From an uncultured Clostridia bacterium (GTDB lineage: Bacteria > Bacillota > Clostridia > Christensenellales > UBA1242): a DNA stretch of 64,000 nucleotides. The stretch spans positions 122,994 to 186,993 of the forward strand of contig CAKVGH010000002.1 in NCBI GenBank assembly GCA_934747255.1. Direction: 5' to 3'. How positions within the stretch are numbered: the first letter of the stretch is position 1; the number at the start of each line of letters is the position of its first letter. Position numbers and translations under genes: made by a program. Shown piece after piece: positions 27,275-35,803 of the stretch. A model generated the notes under the pieces. That model did not search any database and was not told where the DNA came from. It saw only the letters and a list, made by a program, of their open reading frames with translations.

Positions 27275-29275
27275 ATGAATAAAATCAACATACTAGATAG
27301 TTCTATATTTAATCGAATTGCAGCAGGAGAAGTTGTCGAAAGACCATATTCTGTGCTAAAAGAACTTCTTGACAATAGCATTGACGCAAAAGCCAGTGAA
27401 ATTGAAATAAGAGTTTATGAAGGCGGAATAAAACAAATTCAAGTTGCTGATAACGGCAGTGGTATTGAATATGACGACTTGCCAAGAGTTTTTTTACCAC
27501 ACGCAACTAGCAAGATTAAGTCGGTACACGACCTAGACAAAATTGGTACTCTTGGTTTTCGTGGCGAAGCACTTGCAAGTATAGGAGCAGTAAGCGAAGT
27601 CGAAGTTATATCCAAAACAAATTCCTGTGACTATGGTGGCAAACTATCAATTAGTGGTGGTAAAAATCAATCTATTGAACAAATAGGGGCAAAAAACGGC
27701 ACAAAAGTTACGGTTTCAAACCTGTTTTTTAATATTCCAGCAAGAGCCAAATTCTTGAAAAAACCAAGGCAAGAAGCAAGCGAAATTACCAATCTTGTTG
27801 CTAGATATATCTTGGCTAACCCTAATATCAAAATAAGATACTTTTTAGACGATACAGAAGTTTACTCATCAACAGGGAATGGCTTGTTTGAAGCAATTTA
27901 TTCCGTGTATGGCAAAACAACAACTGAAAATATTTTGCCAATAAATTACAGTAGTTCTAGTGGAATTAAAGTAAGTGGCTACATTGGTTATCCAACTTTT
28001 TCAAAGCCAAACCGAACTTATCAAACTTTGATTGTAAACGGAAGATATGTTCAAAACTCTATGGTATCGCTTTGCGTTTACAACGCATTTGAGCATTATC
28101 TTATGAAAGGACAATTTCCTTTTTATGTTATTAACATAAATTTACCACTAGACACTGTCGATGTTAATGTTCACCCTAATAAAATGGACATAAGATTTGA
28201 AAATTCAAATGCAATTTATGGTGTTGTGTATCAAGGTATTATGAATGCACTAAATGACCACGCAAAATCGGTTATAGAAGTTAACAAAAAAGTCTATGAT
28301 TATCAAATGCCAGCAAGTAGTGGTGGAGTAAGTTTTGGCGATAGTAATTCTAACAGCACTCAAAAAATAGAGCCTGTTGAAATTAAATTTAATAACTCAA
28401 ATTTAAGCAACAATGAAAGCACTCACGAAATCGCCAATGATAGTGCCAATAAGGGCATAGAAAGTCCTAATTTCGTAAAATTCTATGGCACTTTGGCAAA
28501 AGATAATACAAAATTTAGCCAATCAAATGCAATATTAAGCAATGTTTTTGAAAAGGTAAGTTCAGCAGAACAATTTGAAAACAATAAAAGCGAACAAGTT
28601 AGTAATAATCAAAATCAAATGTTTTCAAAAATTGATGTACTAGAACAAGAAAAAAACATATTTTCTAACGAAAAAAAGCAAGAAACAATGTTTGATAGCA
28701 AATCATATCATTATGTTGGTACATTATTTGACACATTTGTTATAGTCGAACTTGATGACGATGCCTTTATAATAGACCAGCACGCAGCCCACGAAAGATT
28801 ACTTTACGATAAATTTAGAAAACAAGTAAACGATAGGGAAGTTAGTATTCAATCACTTCTAGTTCCATATACTTTTAATGTAAACAATTTGGAAAAGCAA
28901 TTTATAGAAGACAACTTAACTAATTTAAGCGAACTTGGTTTTGATATTGCAGAATTTGGTAGTATGACTTATAAAGTATCAACTATTCCTAGTTTGCTTT
29001 ATGGCATAAATTTGAAAACATTTTTTGACGAAATTTTAGCTGAACTATCAGTTTTCAAACAATTAAAACAAGCCGATTTGATAATATCAAAACTTATGCA
29101 ACACTCTTGCAAAACCGCAATAAAAGCAGGTGACAAGTTGAGTCAAAACGAAATTGAATGTTTGATAAATCAAATGCAAGACACAAATATGCAATTACAA
29201 TGTCCACACGGCAGACCAGCAGTTATAAAAATTACTAAAAAGGAAATTGAAAAGTGGTTTAAGAGAATAGTTTAA
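27275..29275 (+). CDS. mutL: DNA mismatch repair endonuclease MutL
   Basis: A 666-residue MutL. The N-terminal GHKL ATPase has ELLDNSIDA, DNGSGI and GFRGEALASIGAV; a variable Asn-rich linker spans about residues 350-470. The C-terminal endonuclease domain keeps DQHAAHERLLYDK (about residue 502; the last acidic residue is Asp, not Glu), SCKTAIKAGDKL and CPHGRP, so it should nick DNA as in other organisms lacking MutH. Its TAA overlaps the miaA ATG by one base. Confidence 0.96.
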   Translation: MNKINILDSSIFNRIAAGEVVERPYSVLKELLDNSIDAKASEIEIRVYEGGIKQIQVADNGSGIEYDDLPRVFLPHATSKIKSVHDLDKIGTLGFRGEALASIGAVSEVEVISKTNSCDYGGKLSISGGKNQSIEQIGAKNGTKVTVSNLFFNIPARAKFLKKPRQEASEITNLVARYILANPNIKIRYFLDDTEVYSSTGNGLFEAIYSVYGKTTTENILPINYSSSSGIKVSGYIGYPTFSKPNRTYQTLIVNGRYVQNSMVSLCVYNAFEHYLMKGQFPFYVININLPLDTVDVNVHPNKMDIRFENSNAIYGVVYQGIMNALNDHAKSVIEVNKKVYDYQMPASSGGVSFGDSNSNSTQKIEPVEIKFNNSNLSNNESTHEIANDSANKGIESPNFVKFYGTLAKDNTKFSQSNAILSNVFEKVSSAEQFENNKSEQVSNNQNQMFSKIDVLEQEKNIFSNEKKQETMFDSKSYHYVGTLFDTFVIVELDDDAFIIDQHAAHERLLYDKFRKQVNDREVSIQSLLVPYTFNVNNLEKQFIEDNLTNLSELGFDIAEFGSMTYKVSTIPSLLYGINLKTFFDEILAELSVFKQLKQADLIISKLMQHSCKTAIKAGDKLSQNEIECLINQMQDTNMQLQCPHGRPAVIKITKKEIEKWFKRIV

Positions 29276-30198
29276 TGAAACAAAAAATTTTGCTTATTGG
29301 CGGGCCAACCGCCGTTGGAAAAACATCTTTTGGCATAAAATGTGCCAAACTTTTTGATGGCGAAATAATCTCGGCAGATTGCGAACAAATTTATAAAACT
29401 CTTGACATTGGTTCAGCAAAAGCAAGCAAAGAAGAACAATCGCAAGCAAAACACCATTTGCTAGACATAAAAAACCCAACCGAAGAATTTTCGGTTGCAG
29501 AATTTAAGAATTTAGCAAGCAAAATCATTGATGACTTAACTAACAAAAACAAATTACCTATTGTTGTTGGTGGTACTGGGCTATATATGCAAGCATTACT
29601 TTTTCCATATAGTTTTTGTTCCAGCACTAAAGATGATAAAATAAGACAGAAATATAGCAAAATTTTAGACGAAAAAGGCAAAGACTACCTTTTTGCTATG
29701 CTTGAAAAAGTAGACCCAGAAAGTGCAAAAGTTTTACACAAAAATGATACTAAAAGAGTCATTAGAGCATTGGAAATATTTGAGCAAACAGGCAAAAAAA
29801 AGAGTGAACAACAAGAAAACATTAAAAGCGAATATGATTACAAACTAATTTTTCTCAATGACGACAGAAAATCACTTTATGACAGAATAAATTATCGTGT
29901 TGAAAAAATGATGAATGATGGTTTAGAGCAAGAAGTTAAAAATGTAATATCAAGCGGTGTTAGTTTTGATAATCAAAGTATGCAAGGCATTGGATATAGG
30001 GAGTTTAGAGATTACTTTGACGGTAAAATAAACAAAAAACAGTTGGTTGAAAAAATACAGCAAGATAGCCGAAATTATGCAAAAAGACAAATCACTTGGT
30101 TTAAGCATAGGCCTAATTGTATAGAAGTCAATATCTCTAATTCTGCGGAAATTGAAAATGCACTAAATAATATAAAAGACTGGATTAAAGAAAAGTAA
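29275..30198 (+). CDS. miaA: tRNA dimethylallyltransferase MiaA
   Basis: A 307-residue MiaA: P-loop GGPTAVGKTSF at residues 8-18, SADCEQIYKTLDIGSAK, VVGGTGLYMQALL and DTKRVIRALEIFEQTGK. It adds dimethylallyl to A37 of tRNAs, making the MiaB substrate. One-base overlap with mutL. It is the last gene of the miaB operon; the following gap holds two copies of the GTACTATGCAAAC motif. Confidence 0.96.
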   Translation: MKQKILLIGGPTAVGKTSFGIKCAKLFDGEIISADCEQIYKTLDIGSAKASKEEQSQAKHHLLDIKNPTEEFSVAEFKNLASKIIDDLTNKNKLPIVVGGTGLYMQALLFPYSFCSSTKDDKIRQKYSKILDEKGKDYLFAMLEKVDPESAKVLHKNDTKRVIRALEIFEQTGKKKSEQQENIKSEYDYKLIFLNDDRKSLYDRINYRVEKMMNDGLEQEVKNVISSGVSFDNQSMQGIGYREFRDYFDGKINKKQLVEKIQQDSRNYAKRQITWFKHRPNCIEVNISNSAEIENALNNIKDWIKEK

Positions 30199-30240
30199 TT
30201 TTTAATATTACAAACTATGTTTGTAAAAAGAAACTTGAAA

Positions 30241-30288
30241 GTACTATGCAAACTGCATTTTCAACTATTATTTAGGTACTATGCAAAC
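30241..30288 (+). repeat. Direct pair of GTACTATGCAAAC
   Basis: Two identical 13-mers at 30241-30253 and 30276-30288, 35 bases apart, in the gap between miaA and cmk. See the matching loci at 20705, 42219 and 55924. Confidence 0.8.
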
Positions 30289-30362
30289 AATTTTTAGAAA
30301 CATTTTTTGAATTTATAATACAAATACTAAATTATGTGATATAATATTTTTAGGAGAGAAAA

Positions 30363-31034
30363 ATGAACAACGAAATTTTTTCAATAGCAATAGACGGACC
30401 TGCTGGTAGTGGAAAATCAACAGTGGCAAAACTGCTTTCTAAAAAACTGGGGATTTTGTTTTTAAGCACTGGCTCACTTTATAGAGCATTGGGACTTAAA
30501 TGCAAAAATCTCGGTCTAGACCCAAAAAGCGAAGAAGATGCACAAAAAATACTAAATTCACAAATTGATGTTGTTTATAAGGACGGGCAACAAATTGTCG
30601 TTTTAGACAATCAAGATGTAACCGACCAAATTTCGACAGAAGAAATTGGCTCATTTGCCAGTTTAATATCTCAACATAAGTGCATTAGAGAAAAATGTGT
30701 TGAAATTCAAAGACAAATTGCATCAAAACAAAATATGGTTGTTGACGGCAGAGATATTGGTTCTGTGGTGTTACCAAATGCAAAATACAAATTTTATCTT
30801 GACGCTAATTTGGACGAAAGAGCAAAGAGAAGATATAAAGATTTGGTTATTAAAAATCCAAAAATCACTTTTGATGAAGTTAGAGAAGACCTAAAAGAAC
30901 GTGATTACAACGATATTCATCGAAAATTATCGCCATTACTTTTGTGTGATGATGCAGTGAATATTGATTCTAGTTTGCTCACTATTGAACAAGTTGTAGA
31001 CGAATTTATAAAAATAATTAACGAAAGAAAATAA
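30363..31034 (+). CDS. cmk: Cytidylate kinase
   Basis: A 223-residue (d)CMP kinase: P-loop GPAGSGKST at residues 11-19, STGSLYRALG, the VDGRDIGSVVLPNA CMP-binding block, and RRYKDL plus REDLKERDYND of the lid. It supplies CDP/dCDP. A TATAAT at 30340-30345 followed by TAGGAGAG precedes the start. Operon with plsC (10 bases apart), a common cmk-plsC arrangement in clostridia, where ispH or rpsA usually follow but are missing here. Confidence 0.96.
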   Translation: MNNEIFSIAIDGPAGSGKSTVAKLLSKKLGILFLSTGSLYRALGLKCKNLGLDPKSEEDAQKILNSQIDVVYKDGQQIVVLDNQDVTDQISTEEIGSFASLISQHKCIREKCVEIQRQIASKQNMVVDGRDIGSVVLPNAKYKFYLDANLDERAKRRYKDLVIKNPKITFDEVREDLKERDYNDIHRKLSPLLLCDDAVNIDSSLLTIEQVVDEFIKIINERK

Positions 31035-31043
31035 GGAGTAAAA

Positions 31044-31667
31044 ATGTTATTTTGGATTGTTTTAATACTAATATACTTGCCTATTAAAATTATGTTTCCA
31101 ACACGAGTTATTGGACGAAAAAACTTACCAAAAGGCAAAGCAATTTACGCACCAAATCATCAAACAAATTGTGACATAATGATTATTGCTTGCGGAATTT
31201 TTAGGCGAATGTTTGCTCTCGGCAAAGCAGAACTATATAAAACTAAATTTGATAATTGGTTTTTGAACGGCATTGGTTGTATAAAGGTTCAAAGAGGCCA
31301 AGCCGATATAGAAGCCGTTAAAAAAGTTTTAACCGTATTAAAGAAAAAGCAAAAACCCGTGGTAATTTTTCCAACAGGAACACGAAATTCCAGTCCAGAA
31401 GAAATAGAAAGCCTAAAAAGTGGTGTTGCTATGTTTTCTATTAAGGCACAAGCACCAATTGTTCCTATGGTTCTAATCAAAAGACCAAAACTATTTAGAT
31501 TTAACAAATTAGTTATTGGCGAGCCACTTGATTTAACTAAATACGAAGGTAGACCAGCAAATAAAGAGTTGTACACTGAAATTGTTGAAGATTTACAACA
31601 AGCTATGAAAAAATTGATAGCAGATAACACTAAAAAAAGGAGAAAAAAATGTCAAAATCAATCATAG
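31044..31667 (+). CDS. plsC: 1-acyl-sn-glycerol-3-phosphate acyltransferase (PlsC family)
   Basis: A 207-residue acyltransferase of lysophosphatidic acid with an N-terminal membrane helix. The catalytic H-x4-D is NHQTNCD (His39, Asp44). The third motif, usually FPEGTRS, reads FPTGTRN (residues 108-114): the Glu normally involved in binding the glycerol phosphate is Thr. The IVPMVL motif IV is present. The substrate specificity may therefore differ. Its 3' end overlaps the small ORF at 31649. Confidence 0.88.
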   Translation: MLFWIVLILIYLPIKIMFPTRVIGRKNLPKGKAIYAPNHQTNCDIMIIACGIFRRMFALGKAELYKTKFDNWFLNGIGCIKVQRGQADIEAVKKVLTVLKKKQKPVVIFPTGTRNSSPEEIESLKSGVAMFSIKAQAPIVPMVLIKRPKLFRFNKLVIGEPLDLTKYEGRPANKELYTEIVEDLQQAMKKLIADNTKKRRKKCQNQS

Positions 31668-31723
31668 CAGTTGCAGTTACATTGTTTTTTTGCTTTATAT
31701 TTGGGTTTATTGTAATTATTTAA
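31649..31723 (+). CDS. 24-residue single-pass membrane microprotein
   Basis: ATG at 31649, stop TAA at 31721-31723. The product begins MSKSII and is otherwise almost wholly hydrophobic, ending FGFIVII: one membrane helix with three polar residues at the start. An excellent AAAGGAG ribosome site lies 6 bases before the ATG, and the next gene starts 14 bases after its stop with its own TAGGAG. It overlaps the end of plsC by 19 bases in another frame. Function unknown; a subunit or regulator of PlsC or a membrane stress peptide are possibilities only. Confidence 0.6.
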   Translation: MSKSIIAVAVTLFFCFIFGFIVII

Positions 31724-31737
31724 TTTAGGAGAAATTT

Positions 31738-32550
31738 ATGTTTATTATTTTAACAGGCAGTTCTGGTGTTGGAAAAAACACTGTAATCAATCACTTAAAA
31801 AAGAGCGACGATGTTTTCAAACTAATGCCAACTTTTACTACAAGAGAAAAAAGGGAAGGCGAAATTGAAGGTTATCCATACTTTTTTGTAACAAAAGACC
31901 AGTTTCAAGACAAAATTAAGAATAGCGAAATGATTGAGTATGAACATATACATAACAATTTTTATGGCAGTTCATATAGTGTTTTGGACGAAAATCTTAA
32001 AGACGGAAAAGTTTTGATTAAAGATATTGGCATAGAAGGTGCTCAAAATTTGAGCCATAAAATATCACATTTAACACCTGTGATAAAAGTTTTTTTAACA
32101 ACAACAAAACACGAACTTGTAAAAAGACTCAAAGGTCGTGGCGAAAAACAAATCAAGTTGAGATTGAAAAGATATAAGCGTGAACAAGGTGAGATTAACA
32201 AGTTTGACTACATTATTTTTAATAATGACCTTGAAGAGACTTGCGAGATTATCAAAAACATTTACAAAATCAACTTAACTGATATTTTGCCAACAAAGGA
32301 AGTTAAAAAACTAAGTGTTAAAAAAATAAACAAGTATATTTCATATCTTCAAACAGGCAAGGAATTAAAGCCAATTAAGGTTGCAATGGTTGGCAACAAA
32401 TTATTTATTGTAGACGGTCACGAAAAGTTTATTGCAGGAATTATGGCAAATAAACTTGTTGCAAAACAATTAGTGCATACCAAAAAAATCGTTACATTAA
32501 ATGAAAACCAACTTGAAGAATGGAATAATTTAATAAATCAAAGTTTATAG
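31738..32550 (+). CDS. Guanylate kinase-like domain fused to a ParB/Srx-like domain
   Basis: A 270-residue protein with two parts. Residues 1-180 resemble guanylate kinase: P-loop GSSGVGKNT (7-15), PTFTTREKREGEIEGYPYFFV, EYEHIHNNFYGSSYS. The usual LEIDVQGA block reads IKDIGIEGAQ, so it is a divergent kinase. Residues about 188-265 resemble the ParB/sulfiredoxin fold: SYLQTGKELKPIKVAMVGNK, then FIVDGHEKFIAGIMANK (DGHEK at 226-230), like the DGHHR loop of ParB-type NTPases. The combination is unfamiliar to me. It could act on a small molecule or protein; nothing shows which. Confidence 0.7.
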   Translation: MFIILTGSSGVGKNTVINHLKKSDDVFKLMPTFTTREKREGEIEGYPYFFVTKDQFQDKIKNSEMIEYEHIHNNFYGSSYSVLDENLKDGKVLIKDIGIEGAQNLSHKISHLTPVIKVFLTTTKHELVKRLKGRGEKQIKLRLKRYKREQGEINKFDYIIFNNDLEETCEIIKNIYKINLTDILPTKEVKKLSVKKINKYISYLQTGKELKPIKVAMVGNKLFIVDGHEKFIAGIMANKLVAKQLVHTKKIVTLNENQLEEWNNLINQSL

Positions 32551-32599
32551 TTAGTCCATTTTGAAAATTCATTTTTTCAAAACTAAATTTACTAAAAAA

Positions 32600-32633
32600 A
32601 CCGCTAGCAGATTTGCCAGCGTTTTTTATTATT
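32600..32633. terminator. Terminator between convergent genes
   Basis: CGCTAGCA and TGCCAGCG (one mismatch) around a GATT loop, followed by T6 on the plus strand. It separates the kinase fusion gene from the HAD gene on the other strand. Confidence 0.75.
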
Positions 32634-33498
32634 TATTACGATTTTTTTGCAAACTTAATAATTCTTCTTTTTGCGATTTGCTCATTAACTCCAAATTATG
32701 CTTGTGTTTACATTCCAAAATAATTTCTTTTACAACTTTGTCAATTTCGCTGTTTTCAGTGTAGTCACAAGGCACAAAATAATCAATTCGGTTGTTGTTT
32801 AGTAATTCCATAATAGGTTTTAGATTGGAGTTATTTTTGTCATAAACACCAATAGCATTGCCACCACTTTTTATAGTCAAACGCATACAAGGAACATCTG
32901 TCAAGCTATCTCCAACATAGATGATATTTTTGAAGGGAATACGCCTGTTTTCGTGTTTCATACTATCATTTATCGTGTTATCATTTACATCTAAAATGCC
33001 TTTATTTATTCTAAACAAATATTGCGTTTTATTAGTATAGTTTACCGCCTGACTAGGCCAAACAGGTTTTCCATCATCGTCAAAAATAAAACTAGAAGCA
33101 TAAATTTCCTTAAACTCTTTTGCAATAGGAGTTGCTTCCAAAATTTCTTTGTTGCCCGAAGATATTATGTAATGTTCAATAGTTACTCCGTTAACTTTAC
33201 CAAATTCGTTTATTCTCGAAAACCAATCTTTAACACCTTGATATAACTCAATGTTTCTGCCAAGATTATTTAAGTCTTGTCGTGTAAAAGTCATATTTTT
33301 TTGACGATATTTTTCAACCATACTAAACATATAGCCCGTAGCGTTGTCGGCTTTATATTTCAAACATACTTTGCCAACTTCATTCCAAAAATCATCTGGT
33401 GATATACCTAGTTTATCAATAAATCCATATTCTTGCATATCTTTTGGAGATAAAGTTTTATCAAAGTCATAACATATAGCAACAATTAAATTTTCCAT
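32629..33498 (-). CDS. HAD-superfamily phosphatase
   Basis: A 289-residue HAD hydrolase. Motif I is YDFDKTLS (Asp11 and Asp13), motif II IISSGN, and motif IV VGDSLTDVPCMRL. A helical cap (about residues 25-95) with KYKADNATGYMFSM lies between motifs I and II, as in phosphoserine phosphatase-type (C1) enzymes, but the substrate cannot be named. It has an AAGGAG ribosome site. No cofunctional neighbour is apparent. Confidence 0.85.
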   Translation of the reverse strand: MENLIVAICYDFDKTLSPKDMQEYGFIDKLGISPDDFWNEVGKVCLKYKADNATGYMFSMVEKYRQKNMTFTRQDLNNLGRNIELYQGVKDWFSRINEFGKVNGVTIEHYIISSGNKEILEATPIAKEFKEIYASSFIFDDDGKPVWPSQAVNYTNKTQYLFRINKGILDVNDNTINDSMKHENRRIPFKNIIYVGDSLTDVPCMRLTIKSGGNAIGVYDKNNSNLKPIMELLNNNRIDYFVPCDYTENSEIDKVVKEIILECKHKHNLELMSKSQKEELLSLQKNRNK

Positions 33499-33683
33499 TA
33501 TTTACTCCTTTATTATTTTAATTATAAACAAATATCTAACAAATGTCTAATTTATTGAGAAGCAATATCAAATTTGTTAAAGTAATAAATTGCTATGTTT
33601 TTTAGTGAGTCATTAAAACTTTGCTTTTTTATTTAATGAATAATTAGACGAGAATATCAAAAACTATATTTAGGGGGAAGATT

Positions 33684-34121
33684 ATGGAACAAACTAAAAA
33701 GAAAATTTTGCTTGGTATGGTTTACTATGCACTTGTTAGTGTTGCAATTTTAATGGGCGTAATCTTTATGATTTATTTAGCAACACAAGATGTAGCACTT
33801 TACGCAAAAATTTCACTTTGGATTTTGACTGATGTTTTAATTGGCTTAATTATTTTTGATATAATTTGCACAAACATTAGAAAATTAAAATACATTGCTG
33901 GAATTATTTTGTACATTTGCTCATTAGTGACAATTGTAATGTCAATAATTACTTATATTACAATAAGTACAAATTTGATATTAACCGCTGTGCAAGTATT
34001 CCCATATTTAGCATTGCTAATGTTATCTTGGGTAATAAACATATTTGTAATTTTACAATACTTTACTGGACTTAAAATAATTGAAATAAAGCCAAAAAGA
34101 GCAGTGAAAAGTAGCAAATAA
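33684..34121 (+). CDS. Four-helix membrane protein of unknown function
   Basis: A 145-residue protein with four predicted membrane segments (about residues 10-32, 41-63, 70-93, 102-127) and a Lys-rich C-terminal tail. No family recognised and no conserved polar motif stands out. It is preceded by an AGGGGGAAG ribosome site and followed by its own terminator, so it is monocistronic. Confidence 0.7.
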   Translation: MEQTKKKILLGMVYYALVSVAILMGVIFMIYLATQDVALYAKISLWILTDVLIGLIIFDIICTNIRKLKYIAGIILYICSLVTIVMSIITYITISTNLILTAVQVFPYLALLMLSWVINIFVILQYFTGLKIIEIKPKRAVKSSK

Positions 34122-34130
34122 ATTTATACC

Positions 34131-34157
34131 AAAATGAACCTAAAATGGTTCATTTTT
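34131..34157 (+). terminator. Terminator after the four-helix membrane gene
   Basis: AAAATGAACC (34131-34140), TAAAAT loop, GGTTCATTTT (34147-34156) and T residues. Confidence 0.85.
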
Positions 34158-34230
34158 AATAACAATACTATGTCTTGCAAGTTGTCCACTTTGCTTAATA
34201 TTTATTATCACACAAAAGTTTTATAATTAT

Positions 34231-34914
34231 TTATTTTTTATGGACAACAAATTTATCTTGGTCTTTTACATACTGCACAAGTATAAGATTTTTTAAGTCC
34301 CTTTTTGTTTTTATTTTAAGCCTTTTATAAAGCCAATTTTCCGTTTTACCAAGTTGATTTAATGTGGAGTAGGAGATATTACCATCAATAATTAAATAAT
34401 TAGACAAACTATTTTGGCTGGGCGAAATATTAAAATCTGCAGCAACCGTTGGCTTTTGCTCGGGCTTTGGCATTATACTTAAATTGCCACTATTTTCAAA
34501 AATAGCATAATCGACTTGGCTCAAATCAAAATATCCTTTTTCTCGTGCTAGTGCTAAAACTTCATTGACATCTAACTTGCTTCTTTTTAACTCCTTATAT
34601 CTAATTTTGCCTTCATAAATAATAGTTATTGGCTTGCCCTTAAAAAATCTCTTAAAAAAACTACCTTTTCGCCCCAGAACACTAACAAGATAGTCAAACA
34701 AAAAGAAAACTCCCATAGCAATAAGATAATGGTAAAATGGTGTTTCATTTAAGTCCGTAGCCATTTCGGCAGCGATAGAACCAATAGAAATTCCCATAAC
34801 ATAATCAATAAATTCTAGTTGTGCAATTTGTTTTTTACCAGATAATTTACTTATGATAAACAGAAATACAACACTGCCAAGAGAGAGTAAAAACAATTTT
34901 AATAATTCATTCAT
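34231..34914 (-). CDS. DUF421 (YetF-like) membrane protein
   Basis: A 227-residue protein with three N-terminal membrane helices and a soluble DUF421 domain: GKKQIAQLEFIDYVMGISIGSIAAEMA, then IIYEGKIRYKELKRSKLDVNEVLALAREKGYFDLSQVDYAIFENSGNLSI is split over residues about 95-150 and is the signature of this family. Spore formers often have several paralogues, some spore-membrane located; function is unknown. A TAAAAT box (34926-34921) lies exactly 7 bases before the ATG with no ribosome site, so the mRNA may be leaderless. Confidence 0.88.
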   Translation of the reverse strand: MNELLKLFLLSLGSVVFLFIISKLSGKKQIAQLEFIDYVMGISIGSIAAEMATDLNETPFYHYLIAMGVFFLFDYLVSVLGRKGSFFKRFFKGKPITIIYEGKIRYKELKRSKLDVNEVLALAREKGYFDLSQVDYAIFENSGNLSIMPKPEQKPTVAADFNISPSQNSLSNYLIIDGNISYSTLNQLGKTENWLYKRLKIKTKRDLKNLILVQYVKDQDKFVVHKK

Positions 34915-34988
34915 AAAATTATTTTAGACACTTAAAAAATATCAAAACATTTTTAGTAAAAAATTTTTATGAAAATTGAAAAAAATTC

Positions 34989-35017
34989 TTGACAAATGTT
35001 TTAATTTATAATAATAT
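34989..35017 (+). promoter_or_regulatory. Promoter of the tRNA cluster
   Basis: TTGACA (34989-34994), 17 bases, TAATAT (35012-35017), about 19 bases before the first tRNA. Confidence 0.75.
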
Positions 35018-35035
35018 ATACAAGTCAGCGTTTAT

Positions 35036-35111
35036 CGAGGTGTAGCGCAGCTGGTAGCGCACGTGGTTTGGGACCATGGGGTCGGGAGTTCGAATCTCTT
35101 CACCTCGACCA
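35036..35111 (+). tRNA. tRNA-Pro(TGG)
   Basis: A 76-base cloverleaf: acceptor CGAGGTG with CACCTCG, anticodon stem CGTGG/CCATG around loop TTTGGGA (anticodon TGG), T-loop GTTCGAATC, and an encoded CCA end. Confidence 0.97.
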
Positions 35112-35126
35112 ATGTCTTTTAGTTTT

Positions 35127-35203
35127 GGGCCTTTAGCTCAGTTGGTTAGAGCAGCCGGCTCATAACCGGCCGGTCCGCGGTTCAAGTCCGTGAAGGCCCA
35201 CCA
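35127..35203 (+). tRNA. tRNA with CAT anticodon, probably tRNA-Ile2 (lysidine type)
   Basis: A 77-base cloverleaf: acceptor GGGCCTT/AAGGCCC, anticodon loop CTCATAA (CAT), encoded CCA. A paired first base excludes initiator Met. The bases CCTTTAGCTCAGTTGG and GGCTCATAACC match the pattern I know for tRNA-Ile2 (CAU read as lysidine-AU) rather than elongator Met; this needs the TilS identity check to be certain. Confidence 0.9.
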
Positions 35204-35237
35204 ATTAACTACAAGGCGACTACACAAAAGAAATTAT

Positions 35238-35315
35238 GGCTTGGTAGCTCAGTTTGGTTAGAGCGCCGCCCTGTCACGGCGGAGGTCGTGGGTTCGAGCC
35301 CCATCCGAGTCGCCA
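35238..35315 (+). tRNA. tRNA-Asp(GTC)
   Basis: A 78-base cloverleaf: acceptor GGCTTGG/CCGAGTC (two G-T pairs), anticodon stem CCGCC/GGCGG around CTGTCAC (anticodon GTC), T-arm GGTTCGAGCC, encoded CCA. Confidence 0.95.
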
Positions 35316-35384
35316 TTAGTTCTTTGACTTCAAGACGGAAGAAATCATTGGACGATTGAGTTTAACTCAAAACTTTACCAAAAT

Positions 35385-35460
35385 GCCTCGATAGCTCAGT
35401 CGGTAGAGCAAGGGACTGAAAATCCCTGTGTCGGTGGTTCGATTCCGCCTCGAGGCACCA
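35385..35460 (+). tRNA. tRNA-Phe(GAA)
   Basis: A 76-base cloverleaf: acceptor GCCTCGA/TCGAGGC, anticodon stem AGGGA/TCCCT around CTGAAAA (anticodon GAA), encoded CCA. Confidence 0.96.
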
Positions 35461-35486
35461 TTATTGGTAAAAAAACAATTTAATAT

Positions 35487-35562
35487 GCTGGTGTGGCTCA
35501 ATTGGCAGAGCAGCTGATTTGTAATCAGCAGGTTGATGGTTCGATTCCATTCACCAGCTCCA
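35487..35562 (+). tRNA. tRNA-Thr(TGT)
   Basis: A 76-base cloverleaf: acceptor GCTGGTG/CACCAGC, anticodon stem GCTGA/TCAGC around TTTGTAA (anticodon TGT), encoded CCA. Confidence 0.96.
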
Positions 35563-35605
35563 TTTATTTTATAATATTTTAACCCAATGTTATAAAATAA
35601 TGAAT

Positions 35606-35691
35606 GGGTAGGTGCCCGAGGGGCCAATGGGAGCAGACTGTAAATCTGCCGGCTAACGCCTACGGTGGTTCGAATCCATCCCTGCCCACCA
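35606..35691 (+). tRNA. tRNA-Tyr(GTA)
   Basis: An 86-base class II tRNA: acceptor GGGTAGG/CCTGCCC, anticodon stem GCAGA/TCTGC around CTGTAAA (anticodon GTA), long variable arm CGGCTAACGCCTACGG, encoded CCA. Confidence 0.95.
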
Positions 35692-35696
35692 AAATT

Positions 35697-35721
35697 AGCA
35701 ACGAGAAATCGTTGCTTTTTT
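35697..35721 (+). terminator. Terminator of the tRNA cluster
   Basis: AGCAACGA (35697-35704), GAAA tetraloop, TCGTTGCT (35709-35716), T-tract. Confidence 0.92.
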
Positions 35722-35803
35722 GTTTAATAAAGACATTTATAAATCTTTTAATAAAACAAGTGCGATTTATTAAGAAGTTATAGGTTTAATTCGACAAAAT
35801 TAG

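Noticed and set aside
35367..35627. Minus-strand ORF of 86 codons
   Set aside because: It is the reverse complement of the Phe, Thr and Tyr tRNA genes.
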